Source of the DNA: an uncultured Spartobacteria bacterium
GTDB taxonomy: Bacteria; Verrucomicrobiota; Verrucomicrobiia; Chthoniobacterales; Terrimicrobiaceae
Direction of reading: 5' to 3'
Length of the DNA: 64,000 nucleotides
NCBI GenBank assembly: GCA_937960895.1
Contig: CALCJD010000146.1
Span: forward strand, 104,246-168,245
In this document: in pieces, positions 1-7,690 of the stretch
Layout of the letters: each line of letters opens with the position of its first letter
How positions within the stretch are numbered: position 1 is the first letter of the stretch
Program-made: the position numbers and the translations under genes
The notes under the pieces: generated by a model
The model's database searches: none
What the model was told of the DNA's origin: nothing
Seen by the model: only the letters and a program-made list of their open reading frames with translations

Positions 1-232
1 CGTTGGTGGTGCCCGTGGTCGAACCCGGGAAACCGTCCCCGGTCCAGTTCCCATCGGTATTCCAGATCTGATCCACCAGGCCCGTCCAGGTTCCGCTGGC
101 GGCGTGAACGGACCCGCCGCAGGCCAGCATGACGGCGCCCGCCGCGATCAAACCGTGCAGAGGTTTCCCCCATCTCGGGGAGAAACGAAAACGCGGGAGG
201 AAGGAGGGAATGGGAAACATTGGGGTTTTCAT
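1..232 (-). CDS. Secreted passenger-type protein, N-terminal part only (cut by window edge)
   Basis: Only the first 77 codons lie in the window. Residues 1-23 are basic, residues 24-40 are hydrophobic, and a likely signal-peptidase site follows VHA at residue 44. The mature start contains the WNTDGNWTGDGFPG stretch, a type seen at the beginning of autotransporter-associated or PEP-CTERM proteins of Verrucomicrobiota. The start was chosen as the ATG at 232, with a second in-frame ATG four codons later. It is divergent from the regulator at 309. The function beyond being exported cannot be seen. Another protein of this style is cut by the right edge. Confidence 0.6.
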   Translation of the reverse strand, partial: MKTPMFPIPSFLPRFRFSPRWGKPLHGLIAAGAVMLACGGSVHAASGTWTGLVDQIWNTDGNWTGDGFPGSTTGTTN

Positions 233-272
233 GGAGTTTGGGCCCTCTCCCATAAGGCCTTGCGGACAGGGC

Positions 273-301
273 TTGCAAACAGATCACATACGAAACATAA
301 A
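273..301 (+). promoter_or_regulatory. Putative sigma-70 promoter of the regulator at 309
   Basis: TTGCAA (273-278), a 17-nt spacer and CATAAA (296-301). The -10 ends 7 nt before the ATG, so the transcript would be leaderless. The same geometry recurs at many genes in this window. Confidence 0.4.
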
Positions 302-308
302 TCCCGCC

Positions 309-1448
309 ATGGCACGCAAACCGGTCATTCGAGAGCTCCCCCCCCTCGACGAACTTCTCCCGAATTTTGCCGGATTTTCCGACAGCGAGACCAAGATGGT
401 GGCGCTGGCCGGGGTGCTGCGGGACGTGGCAAAGCAGTCCCGCACGGATGCGCCCCGCCCTTTTTACTCCGTGCGCGAAGTGGCGACCTTTTTTCGCATG
501 AGCGTGTCGGGAGTGGTCAAGGCCTATCAGATTCTCGAGGACGAGGGCCTGTTGATCCGCAAGCGCAGCGCCTTCACGGAACTGGCTCCCCTCAAGGGAT
601 ACAAGAGGGTGGTTCATCGGGGCATTGTGGTGATTCCCATCTGGATGCCCGGCTTTGTGCACTATCGGGACAGGCGGAGTTTTTTTCTCAGTCTCGAACG
701 GGAGCTGATCCGCTACGGCTACGTGCCCAACATGGTCTTTTACCATCAGGAGGAGGAAATCAAACCGGACTTCGTTCACCGGGTGCTCAGCCACAAACCC
801 GACTACCTGGTCTGGCTGCAACCCTCCCCCAGCGACTCAACGGCGCTGGAAATGCTCGGCGATGCCGGCGTGCGGCTGATTGTGCTTTCGGGATTCATCC
901 GGCACCAGTTCCGCGGTCTTCGTTATCGCATGGAATTGGGTCCCGCGCTGCGGAAGGCCTTCGCCCATTGGCGGAACCTGGGCATCCGCCGGGTCGTCAT
1001 CCCCACGGAAAACGGTTACACCCGGACCCATGTGGGCTGCGAACCGGGACGGGTGGCCCATGAGATGGGTCTCGAAGTGGACTATGCCCAGCCCGGCAAA
1101 CGAACCCTGCGGGAACACGTGGCGGCGATGACGCGCAGTTCCCACACCGGCGTGGTTTTCGACGAAGACCTCTGGCACTTTTCCCTCTGCGCCCAAGTGC
1201 CGGCGGAAGTCGGCACCCTCGTTCGCCGGATCAGAACCCTCGCCCTTCATCCGCTGAACCTGGCTCCGTCCCATCTCGCCGACAGCACCCTCGACACGAT
1301 CAAACACGACTGGCAGAGCATCGCCCACCAGGTCGCCCGGAAACTGACCGGACAGGCCGTTTCCGCCCGCGGTCCCACCGTTTTTGAAGCCCGGTTTCAG
1401 GAGGACGTTCCGGCGGAAACCTACGGCACCCACCTGGCAAACCTGTGA
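309..1448 (+). CDS. GntR-type winged-helix / LacI-type sensor transcriptional regulator
   Basis: 379 aa. The N-terminal 90 residues hold a GntR-like winged helix (around FYSVREVATFFRMS). The rest resembles a periplasmic-binding-protein sensor domain of the LacI/GalR kind. Opitutales genomes encode many such composites, usually next to sugar-use genes. The start is the ATG at 309, because the paralogue at 1500 begins with the same M-x-RK-x-VIREL motif; the open frame upstream to 129 has no support. It is the first of a tandem pair ahead of an alpha-mannosidase, so control of glycan use is likely (inference). The ligand is unknown. Confidence 0.8.
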   Translation: MARKPVIRELPPLDELLPNFAGFSDSETKMVALAGVLRDVAKQSRTDAPRPFYSVREVATFFRMSVSGVVKAYQILEDEGLLIRKRSAFTELAPLKGYKRVVHRGIVVIPIWMPGFVHYRDRRSFFLSLERELIRYGYVPNMVFYHQEEEIKPDFVHRVLSHKPDYLVWLQPSPSDSTALEMLGDAGVRLIVLSGFIRHQFRGLRYRMELGPALRKAFAHWRNLGIRRVVIPTENGYTRTHVGCEPGRVAHEMGLEVDYAQPGKRTLREHVAAMTRSSHTGVVFDEDLWHFSLCAQVPAEVGTLVRRIRTLALHPLNLAPSHLADSTLDTIKHDWQSIAHQVARKLTGQAVSARGPTVFEARFQEDVPAETYGTHLANL

Positions 1449-1499
1449 TCCCCCGGCGATGACTCGCCAGACCGCAAACGTTTCGCTACATCCCTCCCC

Positions 1500-2627
1500 A
1501 TGGGCCGCAAAGCCGTCATTCGAGAACTTCCGCGATTGATCGACATCCTTCCGGATCGCGAGGCCTGGCTGAAAGCCCCGAACCGGGGCCATGCGGTCGA
1601 AAAGGGGCTCCGGCGGATCGTGGCCTCGGTGCGGGGGGAGGATCGCCTACCCTTTTATTCCATGCGGGAGGTCGCGGCGTATTTCGACGCCTCCCTCCGG
1701 GCCGTCTCGGCGGCTTATGAGAAACTCAATCAGGAGGGCCTCCTCACCATCGTGCGCGGCTCGAAAACCATCCTCGAAGGCCGCCGCCAGGCTCCCAAAA
1801 CGCCCCTTCGCGGCGTGGTCGGCGTCCCCATCGCCCTGCCCTCCTTTTTGTACGGCAACAATCCGCGTCAGCTGTTCATCCTCTTCGAGGAGGAACTCCG
1901 CCGGCTCAACTACGTGGTGGATTTCATCTTTTACGCCACCGGCTCCGACGACACCCACCAATTGGCGGAACGCCTGCTGTCCCATGATCTCGACACGGCG
2001 GTGTGGATCGGACCGCCCCAGACGATGAAGGAGGCCATTCTTCGCCTGGACGACGCCGGAATCCCCCAGGTGATCATGTGTGACGGCCCCGCCATGCTCC
2101 CTCTCCAGGGATACACCCTCGATCTCGACCGGGGGTTCCGGGAAGCCGCCGCCGGCTGGCACAAAAAAGGGCTTCGTTCCGTCCATCTGGTCGGACCCAC
2201 CCGAAGCCTGGCGCCTCATTTTTTGCGAAAAATCCGCGCGGCCTATTCCCTCAGGGGGTTTCGCGTCACCGAGGGCTTCTGCGAACCCGACGAATTCTTC
2301 TCCCGGATTGAGCGTGTTCCGGCCTCCACCGGCCTCGTGTTCCTGGAGCATTTTCATTACGAAATGCTCTGCAACCACGACTGGCGGACCATGCGCGACC
2401 TCTTCCTCCGCCATCGCACCCTGTTGGCCCAGGGCCCCGTCCATCATCATGCCTTCCACGGAACGCGGATCCCGGCGGACACCCTGGACCTTCGCTTTTC
2501 GGAAATCGCCGTGCGGCTGGCGCGGGACATCACCACCCGGGCCTACCTTGATCCCGCCAACGACACCACCTTTGCCACGCACTGGGCGCCCGACTGCGAC
2601 CTGGGGTCGGTGCGGAGGGAAATCTGA
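1500..2627 (+). CDS. GntR-type winged-helix / LacI-type sensor regulator, paralogue
   Basis: 375 aa and paralogous to the gene ending 51 nt upstream: both start M-x-RK-x-VIREL-P and carry FYS(M/V)REVA in the helix-turn-helix region near residues 58-64. The sensor domain follows from about residue 100. There is no obvious Shine-Dalgarno; the ATG follows a CT-rich leader. It stands 79 nt before the GH38 mannosidase gene and may regulate it. The tandem pair suggests duplication followed by divergence in ligand specificity (inference). Confidence 0.8.
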   Translation: MGRKAVIRELPRLIDILPDREAWLKAPNRGHAVEKGLRRIVASVRGEDRLPFYSMREVAAYFDASLRAVSAAYEKLNQEGLLTIVRGSKTILEGRRQAPKTPLRGVVGVPIALPSFLYGNNPRQLFILFEEELRRLNYVVDFIFYATGSDDTHQLAERLLSHDLDTAVWIGPPQTMKEAILRLDDAGIPQVIMCDGPAMLPLQGYTLDLDRGFREAAAGWHKKGLRSVHLVGPTRSLAPHFLRKIRAAYSLRGFRVTEGFCEPDEFFSRIERVPASTGLVFLEHFHYEMLCNHDWRTMRDLFLRHRTLLAQGPVHHHAFHGTRIPADTLDLRFSEIAVRLARDITTRAYLDPANDTTFATHWAPDCDLGSVRREI

Positions 2628-2706
2628 ACCCCCGCGTTCGCGCGCGAACTGTTCCGCATCTGTCTGGTTTGGCGGCGTATTTCGTCGGCCGGAATGATGC
2701 GTCCGC

Positions 2707-5553
2707 ATGACCCCGATTCCCGCGCATTACATCTCGGGCACCCATTGGGACCGTGAATGGTACCGCCCCTTCCAGGAATTCCGGTTCCTGCTCGTCAGCC
2801 TCGTGGACGAACTGCTCGAAACCATGGAGACGAATCCCGATTTTCGATTTTTCCAGCTCGACGGGCAGACCTGCATCCTGGACGACTACCTGGAAATCCG
2901 GCCGGAAAACCGCACGCGGCTGGAGGCTCTCATTCGGGACGGCCGGCTGCTGATCGGCCCCTGGTTCACCATGCCGGATCTGTTTTGTGTCGGGCAGGAG
3001 GCCCTCATCCGCAATCTCCTCCTGGGTGCGACGATCTGCCGCGAGTGGAACACCGAACCCATGCCGGTGGGCTTTGTGTGCGACATGTTCGGCCACCCCT
3101 CGCAACTGCCCCAGATTTTGGCCGGCTTTGGATACCGCGATTGTGTGCTGGGACGCGGAACAAACGAGTCCACCACCCCCCCCTTCTTCACCTGGGAGGC
3201 TCCGGACGGCTCGCAGGTGCTGGTTTTCAAACTTCAGGACGCCAACGGCTATGGGGCCTTTGCCCTGCCCCGGGCCACGGTGGAAAAACGCAAGCTCTTC
3301 ATCATGCAAACGATGAAGGAATTTGTGCGCGAACTGAACGGGGCGGCCGGCGATCCCGCACGCGAACGCGAGGTGCGGCAGCGTCATTTCCGGAAGGAAA
3401 TTTCGGCCTATGTGCGTCACGAAATCTCCCGGGGCGGTCCCGTGCTCTGCCTCATGGACTCGATGGACCACATTCCGCCCGCCTCGGAAGTGGGCGGCTA
3501 CCTCGCCATGCTGCACGAAGCCTGTCCGGAAATTCGTGCCGAACACTCCAGCCTGCCGCGCTTTTTTGCCGAAGCCCGGACCCTTTTGAAGGATCCCCCC
3601 GTCCGTCGCGGGGAGCTGCGGGAACCCAGCCGGCAGCGCAGCGAATACCTCTGGCTCATTCCCAACTGTCCCTCCGCGCGTGTCGGACTGAAGCTGGCCA
3701 ACGACGCCTGCCAGAATCTCCTGGAGCGGTGGGCCGATCCGCTCACCGCCATCGCCAATCTCGAGGGTGCCTCCATTCCCCGCCGGCATCTTCGCGTGGC
3801 CTGGAAATATCTTCTTCTCAATCACGCCCACGACTCCATCTGCGGCTGTTCGATCGACCAGGTCCATCGCGACATGATGTACCGCTTCGATCAGTGCCGC
3901 GTGCTGGCGGAGCAGCTTCGGGCGCAGGCGATCGGCCATCTCACGGCGTCGAGCACCGAACTGGCGCGTCACCCCGGCGAATTCACCCTCACCCTCGTGA
4001 ATCCGCTGCCCGAAGCCCGGAACGAAGTCGAGGTGTTTGCGGTCGACCTGCCGCCCGACTATCCGGCGGAATTCCGCGAGTCGTTTTTCTCCCATCCGCT
4101 GAAGGCCTTCACGCTGGAGACCGCCGACGGCGAGCCGGTGCCCTACCAGCGCCTGGAACAGATCCCCCTGACCAACGAACGCTCCCGCCACGCGCAATAT
4201 TGCTTCCAGAGCGACGGACCCTTCACCAGGGTGCGCGTGGCCGCCCGGGTGCCGCTCCCGGGGCTCGGATTTACATCGCTCCGCGTCGTGCCCTCACCCA
4301 CTCCCGTCCGGTCCCACGGATCCCTGCGCACGGGCCCTCTGAGCGCGGCCAATGAATTTTTGGAAATCCGCCCGGGCCCCGGCGGCACCCTGGCGCTTCG
4401 GGACAAACGGTCCGGGGAAGAATACCGGGATCTCTTCCAACTGGAGGACCGCAGCGAAACCGGCGACGGCTGGTTCCATGTTCACTCGCCCAATGACACC
4501 CTGATCCTCTCCGGTTTGAGTGAAGCGCAGGCGGAAGTCGTCCACGACGGCCCCTCTCTGGTGGGTTTCCGCGCACGGGTGCAGCTGAGACTTCCCTCCC
4601 GCTACGACGGGCACCGCCAGACTCCGCTGGAACACCGGACCCCCCTGGAAGTCCAAATCGACTACATCCTGCGCGCAGGCGCCCCCGCCGTCGACGTGGA
4701 CGTGCGGGTCGGGAACACCTGCCGCGATCATCGCCTCCGCCTGCTGCTTCCCACCGACTGCCCGGAAGCCTCCACCTACCTCGCCCATCAGGCCTTCGAC
4801 TTTGTCGAACGACCCGTCCCGATCGACCCGCAAACCGCGGACTGGCAGGAAAGCGAAATCGCCGAGAAACCCTTTCTGGACATTCAGGCCGTGCAGGCCG
4901 GACAACGCGGGCTGGCGCTGCTCTCCGCCGGAGGCGTGCACGAGGGCGGCGTCGCCGACGACCGGCGCCGCACCATGCATTTCACCCTGCTGCGCGCGTT
5001 CCGCCAGACCATTGCCACGGGAGGCGAGGAGGGGGGACAGGAACTCGGCGTCCGCCGCTTCCGCTTTCGGCTGCTGCCGTTTTCGGGGAGATTTCCCCGC
5101 TCGGAAGCCCTCGCCCAGCTGGCCCGCCTGCAGACCGGAATTTTCACCCGCCAGACCGGCCCCCGTCCCTCCGGGTTTCCCCCGATGGAGGGAAACCAAC
5201 CGGCCACCCGGGGGTTTCTCGAGGCATTGACGGGTACGCTCCCGGTCTCCGCCATCAAGGCTCCCGAAAGCGGCCCGGGGCTCGTCGTCCGTCTCTGGAA
5301 TCCCCATCCGCACGAAGCGAGGGAAACGCTGCGCTTTCACCGTCCGGTGACCGCCGTCTCCCCTCTCGATCTCGCGGAACGTCCGGCGGCTTCCTGCCGC
5401 GCGGAAATCCGCAACCGTCACGAGGTGACAATCACCGCGGCACCGCACGCCATCGTCACGGTTCGGGTGGAACTCGACACCTCCCGCCGAGACTTCCCGT
5501 CACGTCCAACAAGTAACCATTTGGATACTTTTTTTAACAGCCGGCTGGATTAA
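2707..5553 (+). CDS. GH38 alpha-mannosidase
   Basis: 948 aa, usual for bacterial GH38 enzymes of the MngB/class II type. The HWDREWY motif places zinc ligands at H13 and D15. The GFVCDMFGH motif gives the likely nucleophile D126. HAHDSICGCS gives H375/D376, the further zinc site. The C-terminal half would be the usual beta-rich domains. It hydrolyses alpha-mannosides by a retaining mechanism. I see no signal peptide, so it is probably cytoplasmic and acts on imported oligosaccharides or 2-O-mannosyl sugars. It lies between two regulators and an enolase-superfamily enzyme, which suggests a carbohydrate-use locus. Confidence 0.9.
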   Translation: MTPIPAHYISGTHWDREWYRPFQEFRFLLVSLVDELLETMETNPDFRFFQLDGQTCILDDYLEIRPENRTRLEALIRDGRLLIGPWFTMPDLFCVGQEALIRNLLLGATICREWNTEPMPVGFVCDMFGHPSQLPQILAGFGYRDCVLGRGTNESTTPPFFTWEAPDGSQVLVFKLQDANGYGAFALPRATVEKRKLFIMQTMKEFVRELNGAAGDPAREREVRQRHFRKEISAYVRHEISRGGPVLCLMDSMDHIPPASEVGGYLAMLHEACPEIRAEHSSLPRFFAEARTLLKDPPVRRGELREPSRQRSEYLWLIPNCPSARVGLKLANDACQNLLERWADPLTAIANLEGASIPRRHLRVAWKYLLLNHAHDSICGCSIDQVHRDMMYRFDQCRVLAEQLRAQAIGHLTASSTELARHPGEFTLTLVNPLPEARNEVEVFAVDLPPDYPAEFRESFFSHPLKAFTLETADGEPVPYQRLEQIPLTNERSRHAQYCFQSDGPFTRVRVAARVPLPGLGFTSLRVVPSPTPVRSHGSLRTGPLSAANEFLEIRPGPGGTLALRDKRSGEEYRDLFQLEDRSETGDGWFHVHSPNDTLILSGLSEAQAEVVHDGPSLVGFRARVQLRLPSRYDGHRQTPLEHRTPLEVQIDYILRAGAPAVDVDVRVGNTCRDHRLRLLLPTDCPEASTYLAHQAFDFVERPVPIDPQTADWQESEIAEKPFLDIQAVQAGQRGLALLSAGGVHEGGVADDRRRTMHFTLLRAFRQTIATGGEEGGQELGVRRFRFRLLPFSGRFPRSEALAQLARLQTGIFTRQTGPRPSGFPPMEGNQPATRGFLEALTGTLPVSAIKAPESGPGLVVRLWNPHPHEARETLRFHRPVTAVSPLDLAERPAASCRAEIRNRHEVTITAAPHAIVTVRVELDTSRRDFPSRPTSNHLDTFFNSRLD

Positions 5554-5607
5554 ATTGCCGTTCTGCGTATTTCTCGGATGGACCGCACAATCCCAGAGGT
5601 ACGCCTT

Positions 5608-6870
5608 ATGAATTTTTCCGAAACCAGGGTGCTTTCCGCACGGGTGGAATTTTTTCCCCAAAAATTCCGCGTGCCCATGCGCCTCAGTTCCGGTCTGATC
5701 GAGACCATCACCGAGGCCCGCGCGACCGTCCGGGTGCGGGTGGGCTCCCTGGAGGGGGAAGGCCGGGGTTCCATCTATCTCAGCGATCTCTGGTCCTGGC
5801 CGGATCCCTCCCGCTCTCACGAACAACGTGACGCCATCCTTCGCAAACTTTGCACCCGCATTGCCGCTGAGCTCCCGAACCTGACGGGAGCGGAGGCACA
5901 CCCGCTGGAACTCGGGCTCAGGCTTCACCGGGCCATTTGCGACGAACAGGACGAAATCCCCACCCTCGCGCGGGCCATGTGCACCGCCCCCTTTGACGCG
6001 GCCATTCACGACGCCGTCGGATACGCCACGGGGCTCTCGGCTTTTGCGTTTTACAGTGAACCGGTCGCCATTCCCTCGGCGGATTCCCATTTCGGGGACG
6101 GCGCCTGCGCCGCCATCAGCGACCTTTTGCAGTCTCCCGCGGAGGCGATCGAAGGCTGCCTGATCGTCAACGCCCACGACGACCTTGGCGAACCCTTCGC
6201 CCGGGAGCTGCGCCGATTCGGCTACCGTCGCATCAAGGTCAAACTGCTGGGGCGCAACAAGGAGGACGACGCCCGTCTCACCGCCAACGCCTACCGGGCC
6301 GCCCGAGAATCCGGGGTGCCGTCCATCCGGCTCAGCGTCGACAGCAATGAAGCCCACGCCAACGCCGACGCGGTGCTCGAGTATCTCGTCGAACTGGAAA
6401 AAACCGACCCCGAGGCCTATGCCGCCCTGGATTACCTGGAGCAACCCACCAGCCGCGATATTGTCAACCATGCCTTTGACTGGCGGGCGGTCTCCGCGCG
6501 GAAACCCGTGATGATCGACGAGGGCCTGACCAGCCTGGAACGGCTGCCGCTGGCCATCGAACAGGGGTGGAGCGGACTCGCCCTCAAGACCTGCAAGGGT
6601 CACAGTTTCGTCCTGATGGTCGCTGCGTGGGCCAGACGCCATGGATGGCAATTGACGATGCAGGATCTGACCAATCCCGGCCTCGCCGCGATTCATTCGT
6701 ACCTGCTGGCCGCCCGGCTGCCGCTGCTCGGGGGCATCGAGCTGAACTCCCCGCAATTCACCCCACACGCCAACGAACCCTGGCTTCCCCGCTTGGCCCC
6801 GCTATTCGACGTCCGCGACGGCTTCCATCGGCTGCCGACCGACGTTCCGGGTCTGGGGTCAAGGTTGTAA
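5608..6870 (+). CDS. Enolase-superfamily enzyme (muconate-lactonizing/mandelate-racemase group)
   Basis: 420 aa. It has the superfamily layout: a capping domain, then a barrel with the K-x-K pair K210/K212, metal ligands D245 (SVDSNEA), E278 (YLEQP) and D304/E305 (MIDEG), and K327 (GLALKTCKG) on the sixth strand. Two opposed lysines fit the muconate-lactonizing-enzyme subgroup, which includes epimerases, cycloisomerases and o-succinylbenzoate synthases. The ATG at 5608 has a GAGGT-like site 8-9 nt upstream and is preferred over the ATG at 5578. It follows the mannosidase by 54 nt and may share its transcript. The exact substrate cannot be read from sequence. Confidence 0.75.
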   Translation: MNFSETRVLSARVEFFPQKFRVPMRLSSGLIETITEARATVRVRVGSLEGEGRGSIYLSDLWSWPDPSRSHEQRDAILRKLCTRIAAELPNLTGAEAHPLELGLRLHRAICDEQDEIPTLARAMCTAPFDAAIHDAVGYATGLSAFAFYSEPVAIPSADSHFGDGACAAISDLLQSPAEAIEGCLIVNAHDDLGEPFARELRRFGYRRIKVKLLGRNKEDDARLTANAYRAARESGVPSIRLSVDSNEAHANADAVLEYLVELEKTDPEAYAALDYLEQPTSRDIVNHAFDWRAVSARKPVMIDEGLTSLERLPLAIEQGWSGLALKTCKGHSFVLMVAAWARRHGWQLTMQDLTNPGLAAIHSYLLAARLPLLGGIELNSPQFTPHANEPWLPRLAPLFDVRDGFHRLPTDVPGLGSRL

Positions 6871-6886
6871 TCGATTTCCGCGCGGC

Positions 6887-7543
6887 TCAGAAGCCGGGCC
6901 AGGGCACACCCCAGAGGGTTGGAGACCGTTGGGGTTTCGGTGGCGTTTTTGGTGCCAGCAGACGGCAGACCCCGGCAAAACTCAGGCTGCACTGCAGGCG
7001 GCGCTGGGTCTTGCCGTCAATCTTGGGGTTGAGCGTGATGGTGGCTTCCGTGAAGGGCGGCCGATTCTTGACGGCCTGGGCCCGGACCCGGGCCTGCTCC
7101 GGACTGAGCGAACGGTCCTTGATGACGGCGTCCAGCTTTTCCAGATCCGCCCGTGTGATGCCGCCCCAGAGTTTGCGCCACGCCGCCGGTTCCACCCGCA
7201 CGGCGGCGATGGCGACGATTTTTCGCCCCCCGTCGCCGTCCTCCCAATAGCCGATGACGAGCCAGAACGGTTCGTTGATGTCAAACTGGCGGAGGGCATC
7301 GCCCAAATCCACGGGTCCCCTGTAACGCGCCGTCTTGGGGTTCACCGGAATGCCGCCAAAGCGCCTGTTGGCGGCGGCGGGGATGTCCCATTTTTGCGTG
7401 TAGGTTTTGGGCCGGTAACCGTCAAAAAAGGTGTCCCGCACCCATTGTTCAAAAACCACGCCGTGGTGCTGACGTTCGGCGGCCGGGGCCTGACCGCAGA
7501 GGATCAGCAAAAGCAGGGCGACGGATCGTGGCAAGGCAGACAC
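6887..7543 (-). CDS. Unknown secreted protein
   Basis: 218 aa from a GTG start at 7543, chosen because it begins a clean signal peptide (a hydrophobic leucine run, then AxA near residue 20). The mature part is rich in aromatic and charged residues (TYTQKWDIP, NEPFWLVIGYWE). I do not recognise the family. The order PVD...EPFWLVIGYWE...RKIV loosely recalls a nuclease-like core, but that is not evidence of activity. It is convergent with the enolase-superfamily gene (16-nt gap) and divergent from the FUSC gene. Confidence 0.6.
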   Translation of the reverse strand: MSALPRSVALLLLILCGQAPAAERQHHGVVFEQWVRDTFFDGYRPKTYTQKWDIPAAANRRFGGIPVNPKTARYRGPVDLGDALRQFDINEPFWLVIGYWEDGDGGRKIVAIAAVRVEPAAWRKLWGGITRADLEKLDAVIKDRSLSPEQARVRAQAVKNRPPFTEATITLNPKIDGKTQRRLQCSLSFAGVCRLLAPKTPPKPQRSPTLWGVPWPGF

Positions 7544-7654
7544 CGGGACGCACTCTAGGGCCCTGTTCCGAAACCGGCAAGCCGGCGGGAGGAAAGGCCG
7601 GCAGCCCTGCAGCCCGCACCGTCCGCAGACGGCCTGTCCCCGTCGTCCGCCGCA

Positions 7655-7683
7655 TTGACACTCCCCGTCCCCGACGGTGTAGT
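7655..7683 (+). promoter_or_regulatory. Sigma-70 promoter with perfect -35 box
   Basis: TTGACA (7655-7660), a 17-nt spacer and TGTAGT (7678-7683), ending 7 nt before the ATG at 7691. The TTG of the -35 is also an in-frame start codon for the FUSC gene. Reading it as promoter, not start codon, decides the start at 7691. Confidence 0.6.
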
Positions 7684-7690
7684 GACGGCA

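Noticed and set aside
129..308. Upstream in-frame extension of the first regulator gene from ATG 129
   Set aside because: It overlaps the signal-peptide codons of the divergent secreted-protein gene. The paralogue starts at the motif matching position 309, and a promoter lies just before 309.
5578..5607. ATG 5578 as start of the enolase-superfamily gene
   Set aside because: The ATG at 5608 has a Shine-Dalgarno-like site and gives the usual N-terminus; the ten extra residues have no support.
7655..7690. TTG 7655 as start codon of the FUSC gene
   Set aside because: The TTG belongs to a perfect TTGACA -35 box with a matched -10; ATG 7691 is a better start.
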